Shown here one piece after another: positions 23,325-33,775 of a stretch of 64,000 bases of DNA (the stretch's first letter is position 1; the number at the start of each line of letters is the position of its first letter). Below the pieces are notes generated by a model. The model did no database searches and had not been told where the DNA came from. It was given only the letters and a program-made list of their open reading frames with translations. A program made the position numbers and the translations under genes. The DNA comes from Gymnothorax reevesii (lineage: Eukaryota > Chordata > Actinopteri > Anguilliformes > Muraenidae), in contig CM056592.1 in the NCBI GenBank assembly GCA_029721435.1, forward strand, positions 36,529,611-36,593,610, given 5' to 3'.

Positions 23325-23581
23325 AGAGAAAACCCTGGCCTATCGCTTCACGATTGTCCATGTGCCAGGCAACAAGAACCAGGGTGCTGTGCAGCCTCAC
23401 GCCATCCTGCATGCCCTCCTGACCGTCTCAGTTTACCAGGCGAGCCCCCAGAGACTGACATGCCACACACCATAACTGCATTTTGCTCCAGCTTCCTGGG
23501 AGGGACCAGTGAACATGAGGATGACATGCAGATGATAATGCCACAGTAGCTGCTGCAACTGCAGCGTTAGACACAGTAAAA

Positions 23582-24529
23582 GTGGTCACATGGGACATGG
23601 TACGTGAGGCTACTGCATCTGATAGCACATTTGTTTGCTTGGCTCAACACATTGAAGCAGGGTTCCCTCCAAATTGCAGAGCACTTCCAGTTGAGATACG
23701 GCCTTTTCATCGATTTGCTTCTAGTCTCTGCATCGTGGATGGTGTGATTCTGATGGGTCACAGGGTTGTGATTCCCGCAGCATTGCGTGCACCCATCCTC
23801 AATGCTCTGCATGCTACCCATCAAGGCGTGACACTCATGAATGCACGAGCGATGGATTCAGTGTATTGGCCAGACATCACCATTGACGTCTCCAGAGTAA
23901 GGGACCAATGTGCACACTGCCACCGCATTGCGAAGTCCAATCCACGGCAGCCCCCAGAGGAGATTGTACCACCAGACTATCCTTTCCAGAAGATCTGCAG
24001 TGACTATTTCACACATAATGGCAAGGATTATGTCGTGATCGTCGACAGATTCTCCAACTGGCCAGTAGTATTTAGATCAGAATCTGGTGCAGATGGCCTC
24101 GTGAGGAGGCTTTGTGAAACATTTGTCACATTTGGCATCCCTGAAGAGTTGACCTCAGATGGTGGCCCACAATTTACCTCTGGCAAGACAGAAGCCTTCT
24201 TGCATGCTTGGGGGGTTAGACACAGGCTGACGTCCGTCGCCAACCCTCATGCCAATTGCCGGGCAGAACTGGCAGTAAAGACTGTGAAGCGCATCATCAG
24301 CGATAACGTTGGACCAACTGGCTCACTCGACGTAGACCAGTTCCAACGTGCAATACTAATGTACAGGAACAGCATAGATCCTGAGACAAAGGCATCCCCA
24401 GCATTAATCCTGTTTGGGCGACCAATTCACGATGCCATACCTATTCCTATGGGCAGGTACACTCCTCATGAGACATGGACAGAAATCTTGGGTCACCGGG
24501 AGAGGGCACTGGCACGGCGCCACTCATGA
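23582..24529 (+). pseudogene. Gypsy-B integrase, zinc and catalytic domains
   Basis: Integrase would insert the cDNA. An HHCC-type zinc region (LHATHQG and CAHCHR, about 23805-23925) precedes the catalytic core with DYFTHNG (first Asp, about 24003), TSDGGPQFTS (second Asp, about 24158) and a block CRAELAVKTVKR holding the Glu (about 24260). The frame ends at TGA 24527-24529 (HS stop). The C-terminal domain continues after about 35 bp in another frame. Confidence 0.82.
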
Positions 24530-24562
24530 GAACATGAACGGTGGACTGAGCATACCCATCAG

Positions 24563-25153
24563 TTGCCCCCTCTGAAGGTGGGCGACCATGTCTACATCCA
24601 GAAACTTGTGGGTAACCACCCAAGGAAGTGGGAACGCACTGGTGTGGTGATCGAGGTACGGCAGTATCACCAGTATGTCATCCGTGTTGATGGCTCAGGA
24701 AGGGTCACTCTGAGAATCCGACAGCACCTGCGTCGATTCACCCCTTTCAATGACACCCCCACGAGGGCGGCCATTGATGTCACTAGCCCGCCCAAGGGAC
24801 ACGAGTTGCTTCCAGAACCACATGGTGCTGAGACCCACGTGACACCCTCTGCGTCCCCCGCCAACACTGCTTCTGTCCCTCCCGCAGCCGCACAAGAGAA
24901 TGTGCCATGTACCCCCCGCACATTATCTGCCCTGCCCAAGACCCCAGCTGGGGCAGTGACAGGCGCCACACCTCGCAGGCTCAGTTTTGACTCGCCACAC
25001 CGCATACCTGATCAACGTGATCCCTCCACATCTACTGCTAAAACTCTTGTACCTCGCGCAATTGCACGGCTCCAGCCATACAACAATGCAGGCTACAAAG
25101 AGTTGCTGCCATCACAGCGACCAGCTCGTCGGTGCCGGGGCAAAGAGACTTAA
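24563..25153 (+). pseudogene. Gypsy-B integrase C-terminal domain and tail
   Basis: The frame starts with LKVGDHVYIQ and KWERTGVVIEV, typical of the small beta-barrel DNA-binding domain at the C-terminus of Ty3/gypsy integrases. A proline/threonine-rich tail of about 130 residues follows and ends at a stop near 25153. No chromodomain is seen, unlike the element at 37811-43258. A purine-rich tract (CTGGGGGAGGAGA) just before the 3' LTR is the likely polypurine tract. Confidence 0.78.
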
Positions 25154-25250
25154 TCAAATACTTGTATCATTCTTGGACCCTTTGATCAGAGACACCGATT
25201 TATGCTTAAGTTTTATACATCACGTGAAAACTTGTCCCTGGGGGAGGAGA

Positions 25251-25617
25251 TAACTAATATGCATGTATCTATCTGGTTCCAGGTCACTGCGCTCATCCTT
25301 TTCCAATTAACCTATTCCATATCATTTCAATGGGTGGGGGAGGGGAACGCTAGTGATAAATGCAACATAATCAGGATGTACCCTCTGTTAATGGTTTTAT
25401 TTGGTAATTAAGTTTGTGGAGACATTACATGTGGTGACCAAAGAGATGTCATGTTCAATCACTGTCGTAATATGTGAGCCTAAGTTTTGCGAAAGTGTAT
25501 TGTTCAGTATTTACTTGCTTTAAAGATGCTTCTATGACATGTTTGTGATTGGAAAAGAATTTTCATCCTTTATGAATACAGTTCACTGTGAAGAAGGAAG
25601 GTGTTGATTCTCATTTA
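25251..25617 (+). repeat. 3' LTR of Gypsy-B (367 bp)
   Basis: It starts TAACTAATATGC right after a polypurine tract and ends TCTCATTTA right before the GTGCC target duplication. Its two ends match the 97-bp 5' LTR. The intervening 270 bp is missing from the 5' copy. Confidence 0.85.
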
Positions 25618-25622
25618 GTGCC

Positions 25623-27863
25623 TGGTGTTGAATCCTTAGCGAAAAACACACAATCCACACATTTGTTTGATTACACATAAAAACACTTACAGTTGTATGA
25701 AATAACGTTACATTTTAAGTTATTATTTTAAAAAATATCACGAAATTCAATTTTATTTCCGTTTGTAAATGCCAATCCCACGTTTATATATTTTGCGTAA
25801 CTAAGCGCGTCACTTATGTAAACTACTCAAAACTACTACAATCAAAATAGATTTGATTGATATATAAATTATTTTGGGCGAAGTATGCCGCCCACGCGAA
25901 AAACTGATTTGAACGTCGTCTTTTTCGCTCAAAATCTCTTGAAGTGAAGTCATTGCCTAGTTGAAGCATCCGTAAAATCAATTTCGGGTCTTGGTAACTA
26001 ACGGCAAGTTTATTGTTGGACGGCATATATCTCTAACAATTGATTCGACAAATGAAAATTGTTCAAGGTTGTGTTTGGTAATTCACAAAGATACAGGGCC
26101 AGTTATGTGGGTTAGTGAACCTAGTTCTTTGGCATCTCCAATCCCACCCGAATCTGGAATGCCTAATTGGTGAACTATGTACAAAGCTTGCTCGTATGCG
26201 ACTCCTTGCTGCCAACTCAGGATAGTGAGGACAGTTAACGGCTCTCCTCCGAAGCACGTGCCTGTCAACCACTGATTCTTATACACTCATTGGTTGAATC
26301 TTCGCAAGTTCAGAACGAGGGCGGAGGATACCCGAACATGAACAGGCTTAGAATCTTCCTGACGAGCGCCCGTCTGGCCGACAGCAACGAACAAAACTGT
26401 TTTTATTTATTTCCTTTACCCGGCAGTCCCTTCCCAATTTGAAACCCTGTAGTGCGATGGCCAATTGTGCGCTATGCTGAAAAAGCTGTCGACCACTGCC
26501 AGTTGGTACGACCGGGGCTTGAACCCGCGATGTGATAGTTACCTCTGCACGGCAAAACAGACAGACAGAGGCTCCTTCCATGTTAGTGGGGTGATGCACA
26601 TTTATGTTTCTAAGTGAATGGTGAATGTTTTTATTGAAAATGAAACGTACAAGAACTAGAGGCTCTAGAGAGCCTGAATCACTCACCTGGATCTATTCTC
26701 CTACTCATTTTCAAGACGCTACTGTCATTGATAGCCAAGGGTTACAATCTGATCCCTCCTCTCCACAATCCTTGGCTAAGACAACCGTATGAATGTGATC
26801 TTTGCAGATGTGTTGACTTAATTTGGTAAAACAAACTCAGGTACATTGTGATTACAAGAATATTACAGATTACGGTAAAATGTCTTCTATTTCAACTTAG
26901 TTACAAGGGGCATAGCCGCCCCCTGTCCGCGTCAAACAAATGAACCATGTTTGATGAGGAAGCATTAAAAAATGCAAGTTCCACTGTGCCTACAAGGTAG
27001 TAAATACTAAGATAGTTTTCCATGACCTTGATCCCTTCATAATTAATGTATACCATAATGGGGCTAATAAGAACTTGCCATTCAGTGCGAGTTTTGCTCC
27101 GTGTTGAAGGCTGCATGGATGGTGCCCTCTTGTTTTGGATGTCATGTGGTTAGGGTTGTTGTCTCATGGGAATTTTCCCGACATCCCTTCTGTATTACCT
27201 TAATAAATGCAAACTGACAACCATGAAGTGAACCCTAGATGGATGGTTTGATTTTTTTTTTTTTGTCTATCACTTTTCTCGATATCTGTTCATAAACAAT
27301 TTTCCAAGTTTGAAAGACTAAATGATAGTTTTGTTTATATTGGCAATAATTGAGTTAAATGATTTGCAGTGAAAAGTATTTCATAAATTAATTAGTGACT
27401 GACGAGCAGAAACATAATCTGCTGCAGCATACAAGTAACAAGGTACAGGATCTTAATAAAACAGCAAAAAACATTATGATGCCGACCTCGTCCCATAACT
27501 TCGCAAGATCGATTTTTAAATGGAAAATAATCAGATTCAAATGGAAATTCCGGAGGATTCTGATTATCATTTCAAGAATCGAATGAACAAATTGGATGTG
27601 ATGGTTTATTCAGATGCCATCAAATACAACAAGAATGATCATATTTGATGCTTTAAGGCCAATAACTCCTACAAAGAGCCATTGTACAATTTCAGTCTAG
27701 TGAAGACTTTTGTAGAGCTTTATTTGCTGATCATTTTAGCAATGACAGTTTTTTCTGCATCTCTAACGGTTTTTATTAAAAAGGCCAAAAAATGCAAAAT
27801 TGTCAAATTTAACATTTCAAGGCCAATTACTCCAACAGGGAGGCAGTGTATGATTTTGATCCT
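25623..27863. other. Gene-free DNA with one SINE-like fragment
   Basis: Apart from the tRNA-like sequence at 26510-26590, I see no exon, transposon end or structured repeat. Open frames are short and unsupported. Confidence 0.3.
26510..26590 (-). repeat. tRNA-derived SINE fragment
   Basis: On the minus strand, GGGTTCAAGCCCC (about 26512-26526) is a good RNA polymerase III B box. The preceding GCAGAGGTAACTATCACATC is tRNA-like. An intact cloverleaf and a clean A box are not evident, so this is better read as a SINE head than a tRNA gene. Confidence 0.45.
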
Positions 27864-27868
27864 ATGGA

Positions 27869-29001
27869 TGTGAGGTTTTTACAAAATGAACCAAGAGCAA
27901 ACTCCAGTAAAATGCAAAAGGAGGCTTTATTTCTGAAGGGGGAAACCCCCCAACAGAGCTGGCAACAGTACAAAGTCCGCAATCCAAAATCAGAGTCCAA
28001 AGGGCGAAATCCAGAGCCATACACAGGGCACCAATCACAAAAATCGTAGTCAGACAAAAGAGGTCAAAAAACAAGAATGCGGCAAAAGTACAGGAAATAG
28101 GCAAAGCTCGATATCAAGGACGGTCCAGTCAGAAAGATAAATCACAATGAAACAAGGCGAGAGAAGCGTAGCATAGGTTACACGGAAGAACAATCTGACA
28201 AGAAAGTGAACCAAACAGACATCTTATATACACATCCAGGGTGAACACATGACCAGGGAGAACAGGTGCAATCAATGGTAACTATGATCAGGGAGAGACA
28301 CATGAGGAATAAACTAATTACATGAATTTGGCTGTAGCCAAAACGCAGACAGGGATAACAAGACAAACCTATGAACAGAACAGCTCCGGTCAAGGAGTAC
28401 TAAAGTGTATAGATTAAAGAAAAGGAAAGCATAAAGTATTAGTAGAGACCCACAGAAAACTGAAGCAGAGATAATCAGGGATAGGCAAGGAGGCGGAGAC
28501 TAGAATCAGGCGACTGCTGAGAGATCATTAGTCAATTAGTAAGTGCAGCTATACAATTCCGAGTGCTTGTTAGTAAGTTAGTCCAAATATACACGGTTAG
28601 TGTGGGTTAGTAATTAGCAAAAACAATAAACTGTTAGTATGTGTTAGTAAGATAGTAAAGTAAGAGGAAGAAAGAACACGAGATAATGAAAGAAGATTGA
28701 AACCCAGAAACCAATAAATCACCAGAATGAGTGGCACACAAGACAAGGGACCGTGAGCAAAGATACACACATGACAAGACAGGGGAGACGAAGTGCGATG
28801 CATGGAAAAGGAAACATGGCTATGAATACTATGAACATGAAAAATAATAAAACATGAAAATCCAAATTACCAATACACAATACACAATCCTAAGAATGGT
28901 CAGACATGAGCAATAATTCAGAAACACAGATCAGTCAGAAATGCAAGGCATGAACAAGGGCAATGCAGAACAGAACATGAGCAAATAGCAGAATCACAAG
29001 A
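27869..29001 (-). mobile_element. Solo LTR A of a 1.1-1.25-kb LTR family
   Basis: It is flanked by a 5-bp duplication ATGGA (27864-27868 and 29002-29006). It starts TG and ends in GA (CA expected) on the plus strand. On the minus strand an AATAAA sits near the 3' end, so transcription would run minus. It aligns by eye along its length with 46650-47706 and 59384-60635. No internal retrotransposon coding region adjoins it, which is why I call it a solo LTR. Confidence 0.75.
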
Positions 29002-29107
29002 ATGGAACCTTTGGTAGAGTTTCATCTGTTGATCATTTTAAGGTAAAGGTTTTTTCTCTAGCTGCTATAGTTCCGGAAATATGGCTGAAAATAGGTAGTT
29101 TTACCCC

Positions 29108-29790
29108 TGTGTTCTATAACCCAAATTCCAAAATAATTGGGACAAAGTGTCAACTGAATAAAATCAAAACGCAATGATTTTCATGTTACATACCTGATGC
29201 CATTTAAACTTAATTACTTGCTCAATGTTCTTTCCGTTGATTCTCTTATGGCCCAGTCACACAGCCGATCACGCACGAATCACTCACAAATCACGCACAG
29301 ATTGGGTTTGTACGTGCTTGTGCGTTGAGAAATTGACCAATTTTTTGGGGTGTCGGGGTAGAAATCTCTGACGAATCACGCCTGAATCACGCATGAACCA
29401 CGCATGTATCACTTACAATCACTGACGAATCACTGACATATCGCGCACGTCGACGCATACTTGCAAATACGGTGCAGTATTCCACGAACATTCGCCTTCG
29501 ACGCACATCCACTTACAATCACTGACAGTCCACGTTCGTTCCACCTACGAATTACGCATACGACGTACGCTCCGCGCAGAAACGAAAATCTGTGCGTAAT
29601 TCGTGCGTAATTCATGCGTTTTCGCTGTGTGACTGGGCCATTAGATATTAATTACTTTTTCAGCCCTTTTTTGCCTGTGCCCCAACTTTTTTGAGACCTG
29701 TTGCAGCCTGAAAATTTGAAATAAGCTCATATTGTGGATAAAAATGTAAACTGTCGCGGATGTGGGGCCAGACTGTGCCAGTGCAGCCAA
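29108..29790. mobile_element. Miniature Tc1-derived element, interrupted
   Basis: The left part (about 29110-29245, CAAATTCCAAAATAATTGGG...) and right part (about 29644-29790, CCAACTTTTTTGAGACCTG...) are terminal sequences of the Tc1-like family also seen at 2120-3411. No transposase lies between them. A Harbinger-type MITE (29249-29640) is nested inside. The right end is not clear. Confidence 0.55.
29249..29640. mobile_element. 392-bp PIF/Harbinger-type MITE
   Basis: The ends TGGCCCAGTCACACAGC and GCTGTGTGACTGGGCCA are perfect inverted repeats, flanked by a 3-bp duplication TTA (29246-29248 and 29641-29643). This suits PIF/Harbinger elements. The interior is unusual: many variants of AATCACGCA / AATCACTGAC follow each other, making it quasi-repetitive. 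It has no coding capacity. Confidence 0.85.
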
Positions 29791-29872
29791 AATGAAAATA
29801 AAATGAAATAAAGAAAAAAGTATATTGATCATGTAAATATTTGGCCACACTGAGTCAATTGTTGACTCAATT

Positions 29873-29995
29873 CCTTTTATTTATTCTGCTTGAACTGACT
29901 GTTCCTTTTATTTATACTGCTTGAACTAGTAGTCCTTTTTATTTATTCTGCTTGAACTAGTAGTTCTTTTTATTTATTCTGCTTGAACTGGTTCT
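29873..29995. repeat. Four-unit 31-bp tandem repeat
   Basis: Units starting near 29873, 29904, 29934 and 29965 each read roughly CTTTTTATTTATTCTGCTTG followed by AACTAGTAGT. It is a small minisatellite with no other feature. Confidence 0.8.
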
Positions 29996-30488
29996 GCCTG
30001 AAGTCTTTAAAGTCTTCATTTAGCTCATAGTTCAATGTGATCAGTTCAAGGCAAGGCATTGTTAATGGTTTGAAGTTAAATTCTTGGCGATGATGATTTT
30101 TCTTTTTGCTTTTAAGTTATAGTTGGAGCTACACAAGGAATATTTCTGAGATTACAGCACAGCAGACACAAGCACACAAAAATTCCCTATCATTAGTTGG
30201 CTATAATGCATGAGTGAAAACGGCCAAAGATTTCAGAGAAAAAAGTAAGGAAAATCAAAAAAAATTCAAGATTCAAGCTTATCTGGATCTAACTATGCTG
30301 TATTGGTTTTCATATTTGTGTGTGTCCATGCTGGGGATATTGAGAACAAGGACTTTGGACCCTTTGACATCATTTGAGAATTTCTGTTAATAAAGTTCAT
30401 TTTCTTATGAGATATTGTGCACATGCTAAATGTGAATGGACCAATGCTTGTCATCACATTCATTTATAATTCAACACTGAAGTGAAAG
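29996..30488. other. AT-rich spacer, nothing recognised
   Basis: I see no coding, RNA or repeat signal that I can support between the minisatellite and the Tc1-like element. Confidence 0.3.
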
Positions 30489-30490
30489 TA

Positions 30491-32065
30491 CAAAACCCAA
30501 AACCAGTGAAGTTGGCACGTTATGTAAATCGTACATAAAAACAGAATACAATGATTTGCAAATCCTTTTCAACTTATATTCAATTGAATACACTGCAAAG
30601 ACAAGATGTTTAATGTTCAAACTGAGAAACTTTGTTTTTTTTGCAAATAATCATCAACTTAGAATTTAAAGGCAGCAACACATTGCAAAAAAGTTGGCAC
30701 AGGGGCCTTTTTACCACTGTGTTACATCGCCTTTCCTTTTAACGACACTCTGTAAACATTTGGGAACTGAGGAGACCAAATTTTGAAACTTTTCAGGAGG
30801 AACTCTTTCCCATTCTTGCTTGATGTACGGCTTAAGTTGTTCAACAGTCCGGGGTCTCCATTGTCGTATTTTACGCTTCATAACGCGCCGCACATTTTCA
30901 ATGGGAGACAAGTCTGGACTACAGGTAGGCCAGTCTAGTACCCGCACTCTTTTACTACGGAGCCATGCTGTTGTAACACGTACAGAATGTGGCTTGGCAT
31001 TGTCTTGCTGAAATAAGCAGGGGTGTCCATGAAAAAGACGTTGCTTGGATGGCAACATATGTTGCTCCAAAACCTGTATGTACCTTTCAGCATTAATGGT
31101 GCCTTCACATATGTGTAAGTTTCCATGCCTTGGGCACTAATACACCCCCATACCATCACAGATGCTGGCTTTTGAACTTTCCGCCTATAACAGTCCGGAT
31201 GGTTCTTTTCCTCTTTGATCCGGAGGACACAACGTCCACAGTTTCCAAAAACAATTTGAAATGTGGACTCGTCAGACCACAGAACACATTTCCACTTTGC
31301 ATCAGTCCATGTTAGATGAGCTTGGGCCCAGCGAAGCCGGCGGTGTTTCTGGATGCTGTTGATAAATGGCTTTTGCTTTGCATGGTAGAGTTTTAACTTG
31401 CACTTGCAGAGGTAGCGACGAACTGTAGTTCTGACAGTGGTTTTCTGAAGTGTTCCTGATGTCGGTTTTTGATGCAGTACCGCCTAAGGGATCGAAGGTC
31501 ATGGGCATTCATTGTTGGTTTTCGGCCTTGTCGCTTACGTGCAGTGATTTCTCCAGATTCTTTGAACCTTTTGACGATATTACGGACCGTAGATGATGAA
31601 ATCCCTAAATTTCTTGCAATAGCTCGTTGAGGAATGTTGTTTTTAAACTGTTCGACAATCAGCTCACGCATTTGTTCACTAAGTGGTGACCCTCGCCCCA
31701 TCCTTGTTTGTGAATGACTGAGCATTTCAGGGAAGCTGCTTTTATACCCAATCATGGCACCCACCTGTTCCCAATTAGCCCTTTCACCTGTGGGATGTTC
31801 CAAATAAGTGTTTGATGAGCATTCCTCAACTCTTTCAGTCTTTTTTGCCACTTGTGCCAGCTTTTTTGAAACATGTTGCAGGCATCAAATTCCAAATTAG
31901 CTAATATTTGCAACAAAAATTACAAAGTTTACCTGTTCGAACATTAAGTAACTTGTCTTTGCAGTGTATTCAATTGAATATAGGTTGAAAAGGATTTGCA
32001 AATCATTGTATTCTGTTTTTATTTACGATTTACTCAACGTGCCAACTTCACTGGTTTTGGGTTTG
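30491..32065 (-). mobile_element. Full-length Tc1-like transposon (1575 bp)
   Basis: It is flanked by TA on both sides (30489-30490 and 32066-32067). The inverted repeats start CAAAACCCAAAACCAGTG and run for roughly 210 bp on each side with scattered mismatches. The transposase gene is on the minus strand. Full length with both ends preserved, but the gene has frameshifts. Confidence 0.92.
30711..31701 (-). pseudogene. Tc1-like transposase with frameshifts
   Basis: From the start at 31701 (MGRGSPLSEQ) the N-terminal HTH reads QRAIARNLGISSSTVRNIVK, then the frame breaks near 31440. The middle ([11 protein letters not shown], about 31159) is in one frame, and the C-terminal part (31070-30711) is in another. 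That part has FQQDNAKPH and SPDLSPIEN, giving a D-x34-E spacing, and ends DVTQW. The fold and catalytic residues are those of DD34E Tc1 transposases. At least two frameshifts make it non-functional. Confidence 0.85.
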
Positions 32066-32348
32066 TAAATGCATGCTATCATAAAAAATCAATTCTGGCA
32101 GGGAATCGAATTTTTTCCCTTGGAACCGTTCCCTATCCCTACAGGTGAAGAAGGCATTATTAATTTGACTTCACTGCTTAAACCAGATTTGCACTTAAGC
32201 CATTGGAAATGTGCTTGTCCATCAGTTAAACATGTTAACTGATGTTAAGTACTTTTAAAACTGGGGAGAAGTTTTGTATCTTGTTGGTCTCACCACATTT
32301 TGGGAGTTTGAGGGTGCTCAGTGCATTTATATCTGTAGTATCTTTCAG

Positions 32349-32461
32349 GATACAGAGGAAGTGGGCTGCTGCCTTTATTAAGCTGTAGAAAGGCAATAAC
32401 ATTAAGTTGGTCAAGTGTTAGAGAAGTGGAAAAGCAAGTGAAAATATATTCTATCCTGACA
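32349..32461 (+). pseudogene. Decayed duplicate of the terminal exon at 3773
   Basis: A TATCTTTCAG acceptor-like sequence is followed by sequence that aligns base-for-base with the exon at 3773-3887, with small indels and roughly two-thirds identity by eye. The upstream flank (TTTGCACTTAAGC, about 32189) and downstream flank (CCAGGATTTCAA, about 32528) also match those of the exon (about 3634 and 3957). The open frame is lost. The duplicated unit therefore extends beyond the exon, roughly 32180-32545. Confidence 0.65.
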
Positions 32462-32559
32462 AAACGTTCATCCATCAAGCGCACCTTGTATTCGCCAGGG
32501 AGCTTTGGGGCAGCGCGCCTCGGACCAGGATTTCAAGACCTGAAGGTTCAGTAATACTG

Positions 32560-33350
32560 CTCTTTAGTTACCTCCTCCAAGGAGGTTATATTTTCACCCG
32601 TGCTCACCAGTTCCTGAATTCAATTGTCTTAACTTCATTCATTTGAACAAGCTTCCAATCCTAATCAGGGTCTACGATTGGGACCGCTTTCAAGTTAACC
32701 CAAGTCTGCTCAGTTTGTCAGTTCCAGTTTATAAGAACATGTTCCCAAACCTAAGCGTCCTTTTAAAGATTTTTTGCCTTCTTAAGAATGTTTCTCTATC
32801 CAGTTTGTTAGGAACAAGTGCCCAAATTCCTTTACGGTCTTCAGGATTGGAACTGTGTTTCGCTACAGCTACTTCATCCTACTTTAGGACAGTTTGGTGC
32901 TGACAAAGTCGGCACAACAACTGGCTGGGGGCCCGAGGACCCTTTGCTGGCAACTGACAGCTCAAGCTTTGTCTACAAGTTTGGTGTCAATGGAGCAAAT
33001 TATGGGAGGTAATATGTTTAATAAGTTTTACAGTTTTTGAAAAAATCAGAGTGATGGACTTGATAATTTGCAATAGGTTGAAAGTCTCTTCAGTATTGGG
33101 GCTACATTTTGGTGAAAGTAGCAAATCTGTAGCGCATGTTTGATTTGTTGTCAATTTTCAAATTTTTGAACTTTAGAGGCTTGCTGTAGTGCCACCATCA
33201 GGATAACTGGCCGGTTTTTGAAGCTGAGGCAATCTGGTATTGGACTGGACCTTTGTGCAAAGTTTGGTGATTTTTCGCACAGGGGAAGTAGGATTTCCTT
33301 GGAAGAAGAAGAAAGAAGACAGGAGAACAATAGGGTCCTGCAGCTCAGGC
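32560..33350. repeat. Old dispersed repeat with CCTCCAAGGAGGTTAT hairpin start
   Basis: The left edge has the self-complementary CCTCCAAGGAGG. The right edge (AACAATAGGGTCCTGCAG, about 33328) resembles the end of repeats common in fish genomes. Boundaries and family are uncertain. No coding potential. Confidence 0.35.
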
Positions 33351-33662
33351 CGCCCGGCCCCTGATTACTGAAAACCCAGCCACTGAAAGCCCGGATTTTA
33401 GGTTTGCTCCTTTGTCATTACAAAAACTCTGTACTTTGATCTTTAAAGTCAAACATGTCAGTTTCGTGCACCAGCTCATCAGCCAAAATAAAACCTCAAA
33501 AAGAGAATAATATCAAGTAGAAATATCAGGCTGTATTTATAGTCTAATAGTCGTTTTGAAGCTGGTATTCTTTCAATTTTGGATTTAGAATAATTTACAG
33601 TACTATTTGCTTCAAAATCCTGTCATCAGTTCCATGAGAGTTATACAAGGGTGCAATCTTCA

Positions 33663-33672
33663 GTTACGTAAC
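33663..33672. promoter_or_regulatory. PAR-bZIP / C/EBP-type site upstream of lipocalin 1
   Basis: GTTACGTAAC is a perfect palindromic match to the RTTAYGTAAY consensus of PAR bZIP factors (DBP, TEF, HLF) and overlaps C/EBP preference. It lies 50 bp upstream of the TATA box. The second lipocalin copy keeps it with one change. Such sites are common in liver-expressed plasma protein genes; function here is inferred. Confidence 0.5.
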
Positions 33673-33721
33673 TCTGTTAGCATCTTGGGAAATGCAGGGA
33701 AAAATGCCAGTCGAACTCCTG

Positions 33722-33728
33722 TATAAGA
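33722..33728 (+). promoter_or_regulatory. TATA box of lipocalin 1
   Basis: TATAAGA lies 54 bp before the start codon, leaving a short 5'-UTR if transcription starts about 30 bp downstream. It is conserved in position in copy 2 (51256-51262). Confidence 0.65.
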
Positions 33729-33775
33729 GCAGTGTCCCCCCATTGGTACTCATACACATCCACCACTCAGTCACC

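Larger units (their letters stand above)
16773..25617 (+). mobile_element. Ty3/gypsy-type LTR retrotransposon (Gypsy-B), degraded, split by hAT-A
   Basis: It is flanked by a 5-bp target duplication GTGCC (16768-16772 and 25618-25622). The 3' LTR is 367 bp and the 5' LTR only 97 bp. Between them lie gag, protease, RT-RNase H and integrase in the Ty3/gypsy order. Without the nested hAT-A (18523-21888) the element is about 5.5 kb. Several frameshifts separate the pol pieces, so it is not functional. The LTRs appear to start TAA and end TTA rather than TG...CA. Its coding region is GC-richer than its surroundings. Confidence 0.88.

Noticed and set aside
26510..26590. Possible tRNA gene on the minus strand
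   Set aside because: B box is good, but a clean A box, acceptor stem and cloverleaf could not be traced. SINE fragment is the better reading.
29873..29995. CRISPR-like spaced repeat
   Set aside because: Units are directly adjacent with no spacers, in a eukaryotic genome; it is a minisatellite.
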